NCBI GenBank assembly: GCA_015067525.1
Contig: SVMH01000002.1
Coordinates: 1 to 64,000, forward strand
DNA from: Oscillospiraceae bacterium
GTDB lineage: Bacteria > Bacillota > Clostridia > Oscillospirales > Oscillospiraceae
Direction of reading: 5' to 3'
DNA length: 64,000 bases
Below, in pieces: positions 23,123 through 32,631 of this stretch. Under the pieces are notes generated by a model. That model saw nothing but the letters and a program-made list of their open reading frames with translations, had not been told where the DNA came from and searched no databases. Position 1 is the first letter of the stretch; every line of letters begins with the position of its first letter. The position numbers and the translations under genes are program-made.

Positions 23123-24301
23123 ATGAAGGAATTTGAACTGAAGTATGGCTGCAACCCCAACCAGAAGCCTGCCAAGATCTACATGAAGGACGGCAGTGAG
23201 CTGCCCATCCAGGTGCTCAACGGCCGCCCCGGCTTCATCAACTTTCTCGACGCCCTCAACTCCTGGCAGCTGGTCAAGGAGCTGAAGGAGGCCACCGGCC
23301 TGCCCGCTGCCGCGTCCTTCAAGCATGTTTCTCCCGCCGGTGCCGCTGTGGGTCTGCCCCTGAGCGATATTGACCGCCGCATCTATTTCGTGGCCCCTGA
23401 TGCCGAGCTGAGCCCCATCGCCTGCGCCTATATCCGCGCCCGCGGTGCCGACCGCCTGTGCTCCTTCGGCGACTGGGCCGCCCTGAGCGACGTGTGCGAC
23501 GCCGCCACCGCCCGCTATCTGCAGGCCGAGGTGTCCGACGGCGTCATCGCCCCCGGCTATACCGACGAGGCGCTGGAGATTTTGAAAACCAAGAAGAAGG
23601 GCGGCTACAACGTCGTCCAGATTGATCCCGATTATGTGCCCGCCGCACAGGAGTGCAAGGATGTGTTCGGAATTACCTTCGAGCAGGGCCATAATAACTT
23701 TGAGATCAACGAAGAACTGCTGGGCAACATCGTCACCGACTGTAAGGACCTGCCCCAGCAGGCCAAGATCGACATGATCGTGGCCCTCATCACGCTGAAG
23801 TACACCCAGTCCAACTCCGTGTGCTATGTCAAGAACGGACAGGCCATCGGCGTGGGCGCCGGCCAGCAGAGCCGTATCCACTGCACCCGTCTGGCCGGTG
23901 ACAAGGCCGACAACTGGTATATGCGCCAGCATCCCAAAGTACTGGCCCTGCAGTTTGTGGACGGTATCCGCCGCCCCGACCGCGACAACGCCATCGATAT
24001 CTACACCTCCGACGAGTATGAGGATATTCTGGCCGACGGCGTGTGGCAGCTGAACTTCAAGGTCAAACCCGAAGTGCTGACGGCAGAGGAGAAGAAGGCC
24101 TGGATCGCCACACAGTCCGGCGTGACCGTGGGCAGCGATGCATTCTTCCCCTTCGGCGACAACGTGGAGCGTGCCCGCAAGAGCGGCGTGCAGTATATCG
24201 CCGAGCCCGGCGGCTCCATCCGCGATGACCATGTCATTGCCACCGCCAATAAGTACGGCATCACCATGGCCTTTACTGGCATGCGTCTGTTCCATCACTA
24301 A
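23123..24301 (+). CDS. purH: stand-alone AICAR transformylase
   Basis: The 392-residue enzyme transfers a formyl group from 10-formyl-tetrahydrofolate to AICAR. It covers only the transformylase part of PurH: KYGCNPNQKPAKIY at the N-terminus, the catalytic KHVSPAGAAVG loop (about 67-77), KYTQSNSVCYVKNGQ and the SDAFFPFGDNVERA motif near the C-terminus. The cyclohydrolase activity comes from the purO gene directly upstream. Some Clostridia share this split arrangement. An AGGG-containing site precedes the ATG. Confidence 0.92.
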   Translation: MKEFELKYGCNPNQKPAKIYMKDGSELPIQVLNGRPGFINFLDALNSWQLVKELKEATGLPAAASFKHVSPAGAAVGLPLSDIDRRIYFVAPDAELSPIACAYIRARGADRLCSFGDWAALSDVCDAATARYLQAEVSDGVIAPGYTDEALEILKTKKKGGYNVVQIDPDYVPAAQECKDVFGITFEQGHNNFEINEELLGNIVTDCKDLPQQAKIDMIVALITLKYTQSNSVCYVKNGQAIGVGAGQQSRIHCTRLAGDKADNWYMRQHPKVLALQFVDGIRRPDRDNAIDIYTSDEYEDILADGVWQLNFKVKPEVLTAEEKKAWIATQSGVTVGSDAFFPFGDNVERARKSGVQYIAEPGGSIRDDHVIATANKYGITMAFTGMRLFHH

Positions 24302-24310
24302 GACCCAAAA

Positions 24311-24338
24311 CGAAGGGGGAGCGTATACTCCCCCTTTC
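24311..24338 (+). other. hairpin between the AICAR transformylase gene and purD
   Basis: AAGGGGGAG-CGTATA-CTCCCCCTTT is a perfect strong stem but is followed by only three T residues and then CGG. It could slow or partly terminate transcription, or protect the upstream message from decay. Confidence 0.5.
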
Positions 24339-24362
24339 GGTGCGTTATAACAGGAGGAAGCT

Positions 24363-25625
24363 ATGAACGTTCTGGTCGTTGGCGGCGGTGGCCGCGAACA
24401 TACCATTATTCGTAAAATCAAGGAAAATCCGGACGTGGAGACCATTTACGCACTGCCCGGCAACGGCGGCATCGCCGCTGACGCCGTTTGCGTCAACATC
24501 GGTGCCAAGGATATCGACGGCATCGTGACCTTTGCCGGTGACCATAAGATCGACTACGCCATCGTGGCGCCCGACGATCCGCTGGCTCTGGGTGCCGTGG
24601 ATGTGCTCAACGCCATCGGTATCCCCGCCTTTGGCCCCAACAAAAAGGCGGCCATCATCGAGAGCAGCAAGGTATTTTCCAAGAACCTGATGAAGAAATA
24701 CGGCATTCCCACCGCCGCCTACGAGGTGTTCCACAAGGCGGAAGAGGCCAAGGCTTACGTGGAAACGTGCAAGATCCCCGTGGTCATCAAGGCCGACGGT
24801 CTGGCGCTGGGTAAGGGTGTCATCATCGCCATGACGCGCGAAGAGGCCGTGGCGGCCGTGGAATCCATCATGTGTGACCGCGTCTTCGGTGACAGCGGCT
24901 CCCAGATCGTGGTGGAGGAGTTCCTGGAAGGCCCCGAGGTATCCGTCCTCAGCTTCACCGACGGCAACGTAGTGGTTCCCATGGTGTCCTCCATGGATCA
25001 CAAGCGCGCGCTGGACGGCGATCAGGGCCTCAACACCGGCGGCATGGGCACCATCGCTCCCAACCCCTTCTATACTGCCGAGGTGGCAGATCGCTGCATG
25101 AAGGAGATCTTCGTGCCCACCATCGAGGCCATGAAGGCCGAGGGCCGTCCCTTCAAGGGCTGCCTGTACTTTGGCCTGATGATCACCAAGGATGGCCCCA
25201 AGGTCATTGAGTATAACTGCCGCTTCGGCGATCCCGAGACCCAGGTGGTGCTGCCCCTCCTCAAGAGTGACCTGCTGACCATCATGCAGGCCGTGTCCGA
25301 GGGCAAGCTGGCCGAGACCGCCGTGGAATTCTCCGACGGCGCCGCCTGCTGCGTGGTCATGGCCTCCGGCGGCTATCCCGGCTCCTACGAGAAGGGCCAC
25401 GCCATCACCATTCCCGAGGATTTGAGCGCCGAGGTGTTTGTGGCCGGCGCCGCTCTGAAGGACGGCAAGCTGGTTACCAGCGGCGGCCGCGTGCTGGGCG
25501 TCACCGCTACGGCGGACACGCTGGCAGACGCCGTTGCCAAAGCATACGAGAATGTGGAGAAGATCACCTTTGAAAAGGCGTTTTATCGCCGCGACATCGG
25601 CCGCCGTGCCCTGGAGGTAAAATGA
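24363..25625 (+). CDS. purD: GAR synthetase (phosphoribosylamine-glycine ligase)
   Basis: The 420-residue ATP-grasp enzyme ligates glycine to phosphoribosylamine, the second purine step. It begins MNVLVVGGGGREHTI, has the ATP-grasp KADGLALGKGV and EEFLEGPEVSVLSF segments, RPFKGCLYFGLM and NCRFGDPETQVVLP with the metal-binding residues. AGGAGG lies eight bases before the start. It follows a 61-base gap with a hairpin, the widest spacing inside the operon, and overlaps purL by four bases (ATGA). Confidence 0.96.
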   Translation: MNVLVVGGGGREHTIIRKIKENPDVETIYALPGNGGIAADAVCVNIGAKDIDGIVTFAGDHKIDYAIVAPDDPLALGAVDVLNAIGIPAFGPNKKAAIIESSKVFSKNLMKKYGIPTAAYEVFHKAEEAKAYVETCKIPVVIKADGLALGKGVIIAMTREEAVAAVESIMCDRVFGDSGSQIVVEEFLEGPEVSVLSFTDGNVVVPMVSSMDHKRALDGDQGLNTGGMGTIAPNPFYTAEVADRCMKEIFVPTIEAMKAEGRPFKGCLYFGLMITKDGPKVIEYNCRFGDPETQVVLPLLKSDLLTIMQAVSEGKLAETAVEFSDGAACCVVMASGGYPGSYEKGHAITIPEDLSAEVFVAGAALKDGKLVTSGGRVLGVTATADTLADAVAKAYENVEKITFEKAFYRRDIGRRALEVK

Positions 25626-28600
25626 TTTACAGAGTTTATGTAGAAAAGAAAGCCGGCCTCGACAACGAGAGCCGTGCCCTGCTGAGCGAGATCAAGGGCA
25701 TTCTGGGTATCGAGAGCGTCACCGGCGTACGCGTGCTCAACCGCTACGATGTGGAGCACATTGACGAAGCCCTGTTCAATGCCTGCGTCACCACCGTGTT
25801 CTCCGAGCCCCAGACCGACGATGTGTATTTTGTCCAGCCCGCCCACGAAGGCGTGGTCTTTGCCGTGGAGTATCTGCCCGGCCAGTTTGATCAGCGCGCC
25901 GACTCCGCCGCCCAGTGCGTGCAGATGATCGCTCAGTGCGACCGTCCCACCGTCCGCAGCGCCCGTGTCTATCTCATCGAAGGTGACGTCAGCGCCGAGG
26001 ATGTGGCCGCCATTAAGCACCATGTCATCAACCCCGTGGAGTCCCGCGAGGCCGCCTTGGCGCTGCCCGAGACGCTGGATATGGAGTACACCGTGCCCGA
26101 GGCTGTGGCCAGCATCGAAGGCTTTACCGAACTGGACGACGCCGGCCTGCAGGCTATGATCGCCGACATGGGCCTTGCCATGGACCTGGCCGACATCCGT
26201 ATGGTGCGTGACTATTTCCGCAGTGAGGGCCGCCAGCCCACCATCACCGAGATCCGCGTGCTGGATACTTACTGGTCCGACCACTGCCGTCACACCACCT
26301 TTAACACCATCATCGACTCCGTCTCCTTCGAGAGCGAGGAGATCCAGAAGACCTGGGATGCCTATATCGGCACCCGCAAGGATCTGGGCCGCACCAAGCC
26401 CATCTGCCTGATGGATCTGGGTACCATCGCTGCCAAGGCGCTGAAGAAGTCCGGTCAGCTGACCAAGCTGGACGAGAGCGAGGAGATCAACGCCTGCACC
26501 GTGAAGATGAAGGTGACTGTGGATGGGGAAGAGCAGGATTGGCTGCTCCTCTTTAAGAACGAGACCCACAACCACCCCACCGAGATCGAACCCTTCGGCG
26601 GTGCTGCCACCTGCATTGGTGGCGCCATCCGCGACCCGCTGTCCGGCCGCAGCTATGTCTATGCTGCTATGCGTGTCACCGGTGCTGCCGATCCCACCGT
26701 GCCCGTTTCCGAAACCATCTCCGGCAAGCTGCCTCAGCGTACCATCGTGACCAAGGCTGCCGCCGGTTATTCCTCCTACGGTAACCAGATCGGTCTGGCT
26801 ACCGGCTTGGTGGATGAAATCTATCACCCCGGCTATGCTGCCAAGCGTATGGAAGTGGGTGCTGTGATCGCTGCTGCTCCCGCTGCCAATGTCCGCCGCG
26901 AAGTGCCTGCTGACGGCGATGTGGTCATCCTGCTGGGCGGCCGCACCGGTCGTGACGGCTGCGGCGGTGCCACCGGTTCCTCCAAGGCCCACACCGAGGA
27001 GAGCCTGACCACCTGCGGCGCTGAGGTGCAGAAGGGTAACGCCCCCGAGGAGCGCAAACTCCAGCGTCTGTTCCGCAACGCCGAAGCCAGCCGCATGATC
27101 AAGCGCTGCAACGACTTCGGCGCCGGTGGCGTATCCGTTGCCGTTGGCGAACTGGCAGACGGCCTGAACATCAACCTCAACGCCGTGCCCCGTAAGTATG
27201 AGGGCCTGGACGGCACCGAGCTTGCCATCTCCGAGTCTCAGGAGCGTATGGCAGTCGTCGTCGCCGCCGAGGATGCCGAGCGTTTCGCCGCTCTGGCCGA
27301 TGAGGAGAACCTGGAGTCCACCCTGATCGCCAAGGTCACCGCCGAGCCTCGCCTGGTGATGCACTGGAACGGCCAGACCATCGTGGACCTGTCCCGCGCC
27401 TTCCTGGATACCAACGGTGCAGAGAAGCATGTGGACATCGAAGTTGCCGCTCCTGCTGTCTATGAAGCTGTGAAGCCTGAAAGCTTTACTACTGGCATGG
27501 AGACTGTGTCTGCCGATCTCAATAGTTGCGTCAAGCGCGGCCTCGTGGAGCGCTTTGACTCCACCATCGGTACCGGCACCGTGATGATGCCCTTCGGAGG
27601 CAAGCATCAGCTGACGCCCTCTCAGTGCATGGTCCACCGTGTCAGCGTGGAGAAGGGTCATACTGATGACTGCTCCTACATGGCATGGGGTTATGATCCC
27701 TACATCAGCGAGAAGAGCCCCTATCACGGCGCTTATCTGGCCGTGGTGGAATCCGTCAGCAAGATGGTGGCTGCCGGCGCCAAGTTCGAGGATGTGTACC
27801 TGAGCTTCCAGGAATACTTCGAGCGTCTGCGCACCGAACCCAAGCGCTGGGGCAAGCCTCTGGCCGCTCTGCTGGGTGCCTACAAGGCCCAGATGGAACT
27901 GGGCATCGCTGCCATCGGCGGTAAGGACTCCATGTCCGGCTCCTTCGAGAAGCTGGATGTGCCCCCCACGCTGATCTCCTTCGCTGTCACCACCGGCAAT
28001 GTCAACGAGGTGGTGTCCGGCGAGTTCAAGGCTGCCGGCCGCCGTGTGGCATGGCTGCGCCCCCAGCTGGGCGAGGATGGCCTGCCCACCGCCGAGAGCC
28101 TGAAGGACTGCTTCGCCAAGGTCTACGGCTGCGCCAGGACCGCCGTTTATACCCCCACCCGTACCGGCGTGGCCGATGCCGTGGCCAAGATGTGTTTGGG
28201 TAACGGTCTGGGCTTCCGCTATGCCGACGGCATCGCACTGGAAGAGATCTTCGCCCCCGCCTTCGGCTCCTTCATCATCGAGACCGAGGATGACATCGGC
28301 GTGACGCTGGGTTACACCACCGACGACGGCGCTTTGACCTTCGGCGGTGAGCAGGTGGAAATGTCCAAGTTGCTGGCCATCTCCGAAGGCAAGCTGGAGG
28401 ATGTGTATCCCACCCGTGCCGGCAAGCCCTATGAGGTCAGCAATGTGACCTACACCGATGGCTGCACCGTGGCTCCTGCCATCAAGGCTGCCAAACCCCG
28501 TGTGCTGATCCCTGTGTTCCCCGGCACCAACTGCGAGTATGACACCGCCCGCGCCTTCCGTGAGGCCGGTGCCGAGCCCGAGATCTTTGTGGTGCGCAAC

Positions 28601-29290
28601 CTGACCGCTTCCGCCGTGTCCGAGAGCGTGGAAGCTTTCGCCAAGAAGCTGCAGCAGGCCAACATCGTATTCCTGCCCGGTGGCTTCTCCGGCGGCGACG
28701 AGCCCGACGGCAGCGGCAAGTTCATCACTGCGTTCTTCCGCAACGGCGCTGTGGCTGACGGTGTGCGCGAGCTGCTGAACACCCGCGACGGCCTCATGGG
28801 CGGTATCTGCAACGGCTTCCAGGCCCTCATCAAGCTGGGCCTTGTGCCCTACGGTGATATCCGCGATATGGATGATGCCTGCCCGACCCTGACCTTCAAT
28901 ACCATCGCCCGCCACCAGTCCCGTATCGTCCGCGTCCGCGTGGCTTCCAATCTGTCTCCCTGGCTGCAGGAAGCTCAGGTGGGCGGCGTGTATAATGTGC
29001 CCATCTCCCACGGTGAGGGCCGCTTCCTCGCCAGCGATGAGCTGGTGGCAAAGCTGGCTGCCAACGGCCAGATCGCCACGCAGTACGCCGATCTGGACGG
29101 CAATGCTACTGACAACATCCTCTTCAACCCCAACGGCTCCGTGCTGGCGGTGGAGGGTATCACCTCTCCCGACGGCCGTGTCTTCGGTAAGATGGGCCAT
29201 GCCGAGCGCTTTGTGAAGGGCCTGTATCAGAACGTGCCCGGTGACTATGACATCGGCATGTTCCGCAGCGCTGTGAAGTATTTCAAGTAA
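25622..29290 (+). CDS. purL: FGAM synthase, single-chain large form
   Basis: At 1222 residues this is the fused PurL that carries both the synthetase and the glutaminase (the PurQ part), unlike the PurS-PurQ-PurL complex of Bacillus. It makes FGAM from FGAR, ATP and glutamine. Visible parts are the linker domain with YWSDHCRHTTF, the ATP-binding NETHNHPTEIEPFGGAATC stretch and the C-terminal class I glutaminase with GICNGFQALIKLGLVPYG (nucleophile Cys) and ISHGEGRF. It is the last complete gene of the operon. PurL makes its own ammonia from glutamine, unlike the PurF homologue upstream. Confidence 0.96.
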   Translation: MIYRVYVEKKAGLDNESRALLSEIKGILGIESVTGVRVLNRYDVEHIDEALFNACVTTVFSEPQTDDVYFVQPAHEGVVFAVEYLPGQFDQRADSAAQCVQMIAQCDRPTVRSARVYLIEGDVSAEDVAAIKHHVINPVESREAALALPETLDMEYTVPEAVASIEGFTELDDAGLQAMIADMGLAMDLADIRMVRDYFRSEGRQPTITEIRVLDTYWSDHCRHTTFNTIIDSVSFESEEIQKTWDAYIGTRKDLGRTKPICLMDLGTIAAKALKKSGQLTKLDESEEINACTVKMKVTVDGEEQDWLLLFKNETHNHPTEIEPFGGAATCIGGAIRDPLSGRSYVYAAMRVTGAADPTVPVSETISGKLPQRTIVTKAAAGYSSYGNQIGLATGLVDEIYHPGYAAKRMEVGAVIAAAPAANVRREVPADGDVVILLGGRTGRDGCGGATGSSKAHTEESLTTCGAEVQKGNAPEERKLQRLFRNAEASRMIKRCNDFGAGGVSVAVGELADGLNINLNAVPRKYEGLDGTELAISESQERMAVVVAAEDAERFAALADEENLESTLIAKVTAEPRLVMHWNGQTIVDLSRAFLDTNGAEKHVDIEVAAPAVYEAVKPESFTTGMETVSADLNSCVKRGLVERFDSTIGTGTVMMPFGGKHQLTPSQCMVHRVSVEKGHTDDCSYMAWGYDPYISEKSPYHGAYLAVVESVSKMVAAGAKFEDVYLSFQEYFERLRTEPKRWGKPLAALLGAYKAQMELGIAAIGGKDSMSGSFEKLDVPPTLISFAVTTGNVNEVVSGEFKAAGRRVAWLRPQLGEDGLPTAESLKDCFAKVYGCARTAVYTPTRTGVADAVAKMCLGNGLGFRYADGIALEEIFAPAFGSFIIETEDDIGVTLGYTTDDGALTFGGEQVEMSKLLAISEGKLEDVYPTRAGKPYEVSNVTYTDGCTVAPAIKAAKPRVLIPVFPGTNCEYDTARAFREAGAEPEIFVVRNLTASAVSESVEAFAKKLQQANIVFLPGGFSGGDEPDGSGKFITAFFRNGAVADGVRELLNTRDGLMGGICNGFQALIKLGLVPYGDIRDMDDACPTLTFNTIARHQSRIVRVRVASNLSPWLQEAQVGGVYNVPISHGEGRFLASDELVAKLAANGQIATQYADLDGNATDNILFNPNGSVLAVEGITSPDGRVFGKMGHAERFVKGLYQNVPGDYDIGMFRSAVKYFK

Positions 29291-29315
29291 AATTTCGAAA
29301 GGGAGGACTACGATT

Positions 29316-29426
29316 ATGTACAAGAGCGATATCGAGATCGCCCAAGCTTGTACGATGTAGCCCATCACCGAAATTGCCAAAGTGGCCGATGTGGACGAAA
29401 CCGGCAAGATCAACGGTTTGTTCTAA
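29316..29426 (+). pseudogene. internally deleted remnant of a second fhs gene
   Basis: A GGGAGG site and an ATG open a 37-codon remnant whose translation matches both ends of the fhs product encoded downstream: [27 protein letters not shown] joined to [12 protein letters not shown]. About 24 codons from the start of fhs and 11 from its end are kept; the roughly 520 codons between are gone. A TAG stands where the intact gene has CAG (Gln16). The purine-operon terminator follows ten bases later. It cannot make a working enzyme. Confidence 0.85.
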
Positions 29427-29435
29427 ATCCTATGG

Positions 29436-29472
29436 ACGAGGTCTGTGCCTAAAAGCACAGACCTCGTTTTTT
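29436..29472 (+). terminator. terminator of the purine operon
   Basis: ACGAGGTCTGTGC and GCACAGACCTCGT form a 13-base-pair stem around CTAAAA, followed by TTTTT. Confidence 0.92.
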
Positions 29473-29601
29473 GCATACCCAAAAATTACAGGCCAGACAA
29501 GTAATTCAAAAAAACCTTACGCCTATAGAGACACTCTAACGGAGATCGATTCTTTATATCTTTCTTCTGTGCAATTTGCATAATCACTTTCCAAATCTAC
29601 C
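29473..29601. other. AT-rich intergenic stretch, nothing recognised
   Basis: Between the purine-operon terminator and the fhs promoter. No reading frame with a ribosome-binding site, palindrome or RNA motif that I recognise. Confidence 0.5.
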
Positions 29602-29630
29602 TTGACAATCTCTCACAATTTTGATATAAA
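29602..29630 (+). promoter_or_regulatory. fhs promoter
   Basis: Consensus -35 TTGACA (29602-29607), 17-base spacer, -10 TATAAA (29625-29630), directly ahead of the second ZTP riboswitch. Confidence 0.8.
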
Positions 29631-29636
29631 TAAGTT

Positions 29637-29713
29637 GACTGTATGACTGACGGAAGTGGAGTGACCACACGGAGTACAGTTGCGGAATACCGCTATTGCC
29701 GACCGTCTGGGCG
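29637..29713 (+). promoter_or_regulatory. ZTP (pfl) riboswitch of fhs
   Basis: P1 is formed by ACTGTA and TACAGT around TGACTGACGGAAGTGGAGTGACCACACGGAG, and the 3' part reads GCCGACCGTCTGGGCG (29698-29713), one transition away from the CCGACCGCCTGGGC of the purine operon copy. An unpaired-to-paired switch into the terminator hairpin follows. It should switch on fhs when ZMP signals formyl-folate shortage. Confidence 0.9.
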
Positions 29714-29741
29714 TACTACACATTGTAGTGCGTCCTTTTTT
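29710..29741 (+). terminator. riboswitch-controlled terminator before fhs
   Basis: GGCGTACTACA and TGTAGTGCGTCC pair around CAT, followed by six T residues. The first strand overlaps the 3' end of the aptamer. Confidence 0.8.
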
Positions 29742-29788
29742 GTTTTCACAGGAAGGACGCCACAAAAGAAAAAACGGAGGAATACATT

Positions 29789-31462
29789 ATGGAATTCAAG
29801 ACCGACATCGAAATCGCCCAGGCTTGTACAATGCAGCCCATCACCGAAATTGCTAAAGTGGCCGGTGTGGAAGAGAAATATCTGGAGTTGTACGGTAAGT
29901 ATAAGGCCAAGGTGGACTATAACCTGCTGCGCGAAACGGACCGTAAGGACGGCAAGCTGATCCTGGTCACCGCCATCAACCCCACCCCTGCCGGTGAGGG
30001 TAAGACCACCACCACCGTGGGCCTGGCCGATGGTCTGCGCCGTCTGGGCAAGAATACGCTGGTGGCTCTCCGTGAGCCTTCCCTGGGCCCCGTGTTCGGC
30101 GTCAAGGGCGGTGCTGCCGGCGGCGGCTATGCACAGGTGGTGCCCATGGAGGACATCAACCTCCACTTCACCGGTGACTTCCACGCCATCGGTGCTGCCA
30201 ACAACCTGCTGGCCGCCATGCTGGATAACCACATTCAGCAGGGCAACAGCCTGGGTATCGACGTTAAGCGCATCGTCTGGAAGCGCTGCGTGGATATGAA
30301 CGATCGCCAGCTGCGTAACGTCATCGACGGTCTGGGCGGCCGCATGCAGGGTGTGCCCCGTGAGGATGGCTTCGACATCACCGTGGCCAGCGAGATCATG
30401 GCAGTTCTGTGCCTGAGCGCCGATATCCCCGACCTGAAGGCCCGCCTGGGCCGCATGGTGGTGGCTTACACCTTCGACGGTAAGCCTGTCACCGCCCATG
30501 ACCTGAAGGCCGAGGGCGCTATGGCGGCCCTGCTGAAGGACGCCCTGAAGCCCAATCTGGTGCAGACCCTGGAAGGCACGCCTTCCTTCATCCACGGCGG
30601 CCCCTTCGCCAATATCGCCCATGGCTGCAACAGCGTCATGGCCACCAAGATCGCTCTGAAGCTCTCTGATTACTGCGTCACCGAGGCCGGCTTTGGTGCC
30701 GACCTGGGCGCAGAGAAGTTCCTGGACATCAAGTGCCGTCTGGCCGGCCTGACTCCTGCCGCTGTTGTGGTGGTGGCCACCGTCCGCGCTCTGAAGAACC
30801 ATGGCGGCGTACCCAAGGCTGAGCTGAACAACGAGAATCTGGAAGCGCTGGAGAAGGGCCTGCCCAACCTGCTGCAGCATGTGGAGAACATCACGCAGGT
30901 CTACGGTCTGCCCTGCGTGGTGGCTATCAATGCTTTCCCCACTGATACCGCCGCCGAGCTGAAGCTGGTGGAGGATAAGTGCCGCGCTCTGGGCGTCAAC
31001 GTCGCTTTGAGTGAGGTTTGGGCCAAGGGCGGCGAGGGCGGTATGGCTCTGGCCGAGGAAGTGGTTCGCCTGTGCGAACAGCCCTCCAACTTCACCTTCG
31101 CCTATGATGTGGAGGACAGCATTGAGGATAAGCTCAACGCCATCGCCAAGAAGATCTACCACGCCGACGGTGTGGCGCTGACTCCCGGTGCCCGCAAGCA
31201 GATGAAGGAGCTGGAGGCCAATGGTTTCGGCAACCTGCCCATCTGCATGGCCAAGACCCAGTATTCTTTCTCTGATGATCCCGCTCTGCTGGGTGCACCC
31301 CGCGGATTTACCGTCACCGTGCGCAACCTGAAGGTCAGCGCCGGCGCCGGCTTCCTGGTGGCCCTGACCGGCGATATTATGACTATGCCGGGTCTGCCCA
31401 AGGTCCCCGCTGCCGAGAAGATCGACGTGGACGAGACCGGCAAGATCACCGGCCTGTTCTAA
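29789..31462 (+). CDS. fhs: formate-tetrahydrofolate ligase
   Basis: The 557-residue enzyme makes 10-formyl-tetrahydrofolate from formate, ATP and tetrahydrofolate. It covers the full FTHFS length, with the P-loop [13 protein letters not shown] (about 64-76), [19 protein letters not shown] and the late [11 protein letters not shown] segment. The formyl-folate feeds PurN and AICAR transformylase in the adjacent operon, which fits control by the same class of riboswitch. In acetogens the enzyme also belongs to the Wood-Ljungdahl pathway; no other genes of that pathway are in view. GGAGG lies seven bases before the start. Confidence 0.97.
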   Translation: MEFKTDIEIAQACTMQPITEIAKVAGVEEKYLELYGKYKAKVDYNLLRETDRKDGKLILVTAINPTPAGEGKTTTTVGLADGLRRLGKNTLVALREPSLGPVFGVKGGAAGGGYAQVVPMEDINLHFTGDFHAIGAANNLLAAMLDNHIQQGNSLGIDVKRIVWKRCVDMNDRQLRNVIDGLGGRMQGVPREDGFDITVASEIMAVLCLSADIPDLKARLGRMVVAYTFDGKPVTAHDLKAEGAMAALLKDALKPNLVQTLEGTPSFIHGGPFANIAHGCNSVMATKIALKLSDYCVTEAGFGADLGAEKFLDIKCRLAGLTPAAVVVVATVRALKNHGGVPKAELNNENLEALEKGLPNLLQHVENITQVYGLPCVVAINAFPTDTAAELKLVEDKCRALGVNVALSEVWAKGGEGGMALAEEVVRLCEQPSNFTFAYDVEDSIEDKLNAIAKKIYHADGVALTPGARKQMKELEANGFGNLPICMAKTQYSFSDDPALLGAPRGFTVTVRNLKVSAGAGFLVALTGDIMTMPGLPKVPAAEKIDVDETGKITGLF

Positions 31463-31468
31463 AAATGT

Positions 31469-31504
31469 AAGAGACCTGCGAGGATTCGCAGGTCTCTTTT
31501 TTTG
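31469..31504 (+). terminator. terminator of fhs
   Basis: AGAGACCTGCG and CGCAGGTCTCT pair around AGGATT, followed by seven T residues. Confidence 0.92.
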
Positions 31505-31597
31505 TGTCCGGGCGGGAAAAGATGGAAATTCTGTCTTGAGATGCGGCGGACAAAAGGGTATACTGAAGAAAACACAGGAAAGAAGGGGGGGGAGCGC

Positions 31598-32623
31598 ATG
31601 AAAGACCGCAGCATCATCGACAGGGAAGTGCCCCAGTATAAGGGCAATTTCCACCTGCACACCAACCGCTCGTGGGACGGCACCGTTTCGCCGCAGGAGG
31701 CACTGCAGGCCTACCGCGACCGGAGCTATGATTTCTGCGCCGTGACCGACCACGAGGTGTACTGGGACAGTGCGGAGTTGAGTGACGAACATTTCATTGC
31801 CCTGTCCGGTATGGAGAGTGCCTTCATCCCCGAGGACGAGCTGCCCCGCTGGCTGCTGGATCGGGATCGGTTCGGCTCACTGCACATCAACCTCCTGTGG
31901 GATATGACGGCCGGCCCCAACGGCTTTTACCATGGCGAGGTGCGGATGCGCCCCCGCGATCTGGGTCTGGACAGCTGGAACCGCTACATTGACTTCTGCC
32001 ACCGGCAGAATCAGCTGGTCATTATCAACCATCCCGGCTGGTCGCGGATGGAGCCGGAGATCTTTCTGGGTATCCACGGCGCTTTCGCATTTGAGATTTG
32101 GAACAGCGGCTGCGTGCGCAACGGCGGCTGCAGCAGCGACGAGGCGCTGTGGGACTATTGCCTTACCCGCGGTAAGCGCATCTGGGCCCTGACCGGCGAC
32201 GATACCCACAAATATATTCCCGAAAATCACGCCTGCGGCGGCGGGTTTACCATGGTTTCCACAAAGGATTTCAGCCACGAGGGCCTGATCCGTGCCATCA
32301 AGCGGGGCGAATTCTACCCCTCCACCGGCCCGCGGATCCACGATATGCGCATCGTGGACAATACGCTCTATATGGATTTCGACCCTGCGGCCGGTGTTCG
32401 CATCGTGGCGCGGGATTTTCTGGGCAAGGCCTTTACGGCGCCTGACGGCCAGACTATCAGCCATATCGAGTGGCCCATCAAGGAAGGACTGAAGTATTTC
32501 CGCGTGGAGATCCGCGATCCCAAGGGCGGCATCGCCTGGTCCCAGCCGGTATTCCCCAACGATTGGGACGGCGATGAACCCGCCCTGCGGGAAGATCCTC
32601 ATACACCTATTCCGGAGACGTAA
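31598..32623 (+). CDS. PHP-domain metal-dependent phosphoesterase-like protein
   Basis: The 341-residue protein has PHP-type metal-binding motifs: FHLHTNRSWDG (about 18-28), CAVTDHEVYW, the INHPGW stretch and a late TGDDTHKY. The fold cleaves phosphoesters such as histidinol phosphate or nucleotides; stand-alone members often have unknown substrates. The start at 31598 has a GGGGGGGAG run seven bases upstream; the longer frame reaches into the fhs terminator and was rejected. It is the first gene in a run that continues through larA and a glycerate kinase, though I see no strong promoter. Confidence 0.83.
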   Translation: MKDRSIIDREVPQYKGNFHLHTNRSWDGTVSPQEALQAYRDRSYDFCAVTDHEVYWDSAELSDEHFIALSGMESAFIPEDELPRWLLDRDRFGSLHINLLWDMTAGPNGFYHGEVRMRPRDLGLDSWNRYIDFCHRQNQLVIINHPGWSRMEPEIFLGIHGAFAFEIWNSGCVRNGGCSSDEALWDYCLTRGKRIWALTGDDTHKYIPENHACGGGFTMVSTKDFSHEGLIRAIKRGEFYPSTGPRIHDMRIVDNTLYMDFDPAAGVRIVARDFLGKAFTAPDGQTISHIEWPIKEGLKYFRVEIRDPKGGIAWSQPVFPNDWDGDEPALREDPHTPIPET

Positions 32624-32631
32624 AAGAGGGG

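Noticed and set aside
25583..29413. A 1276-codon open frame on the minus strand opposite purL
   Set aside because: It is the shadow of the highly biased codon use of purL; the translation is rich in His, Gly and Gln with no known motif, and the plus strand codes for an unmistakable FGAM synthase.
29316..29426. Short protein made by reading through TAG (pyrrolysine or suppression)
   Set aside because: Both flanks match the two ends of fhs with a huge internal deletion, so there is no functional product to preserve; no downstream structure or pyl genes are visible.
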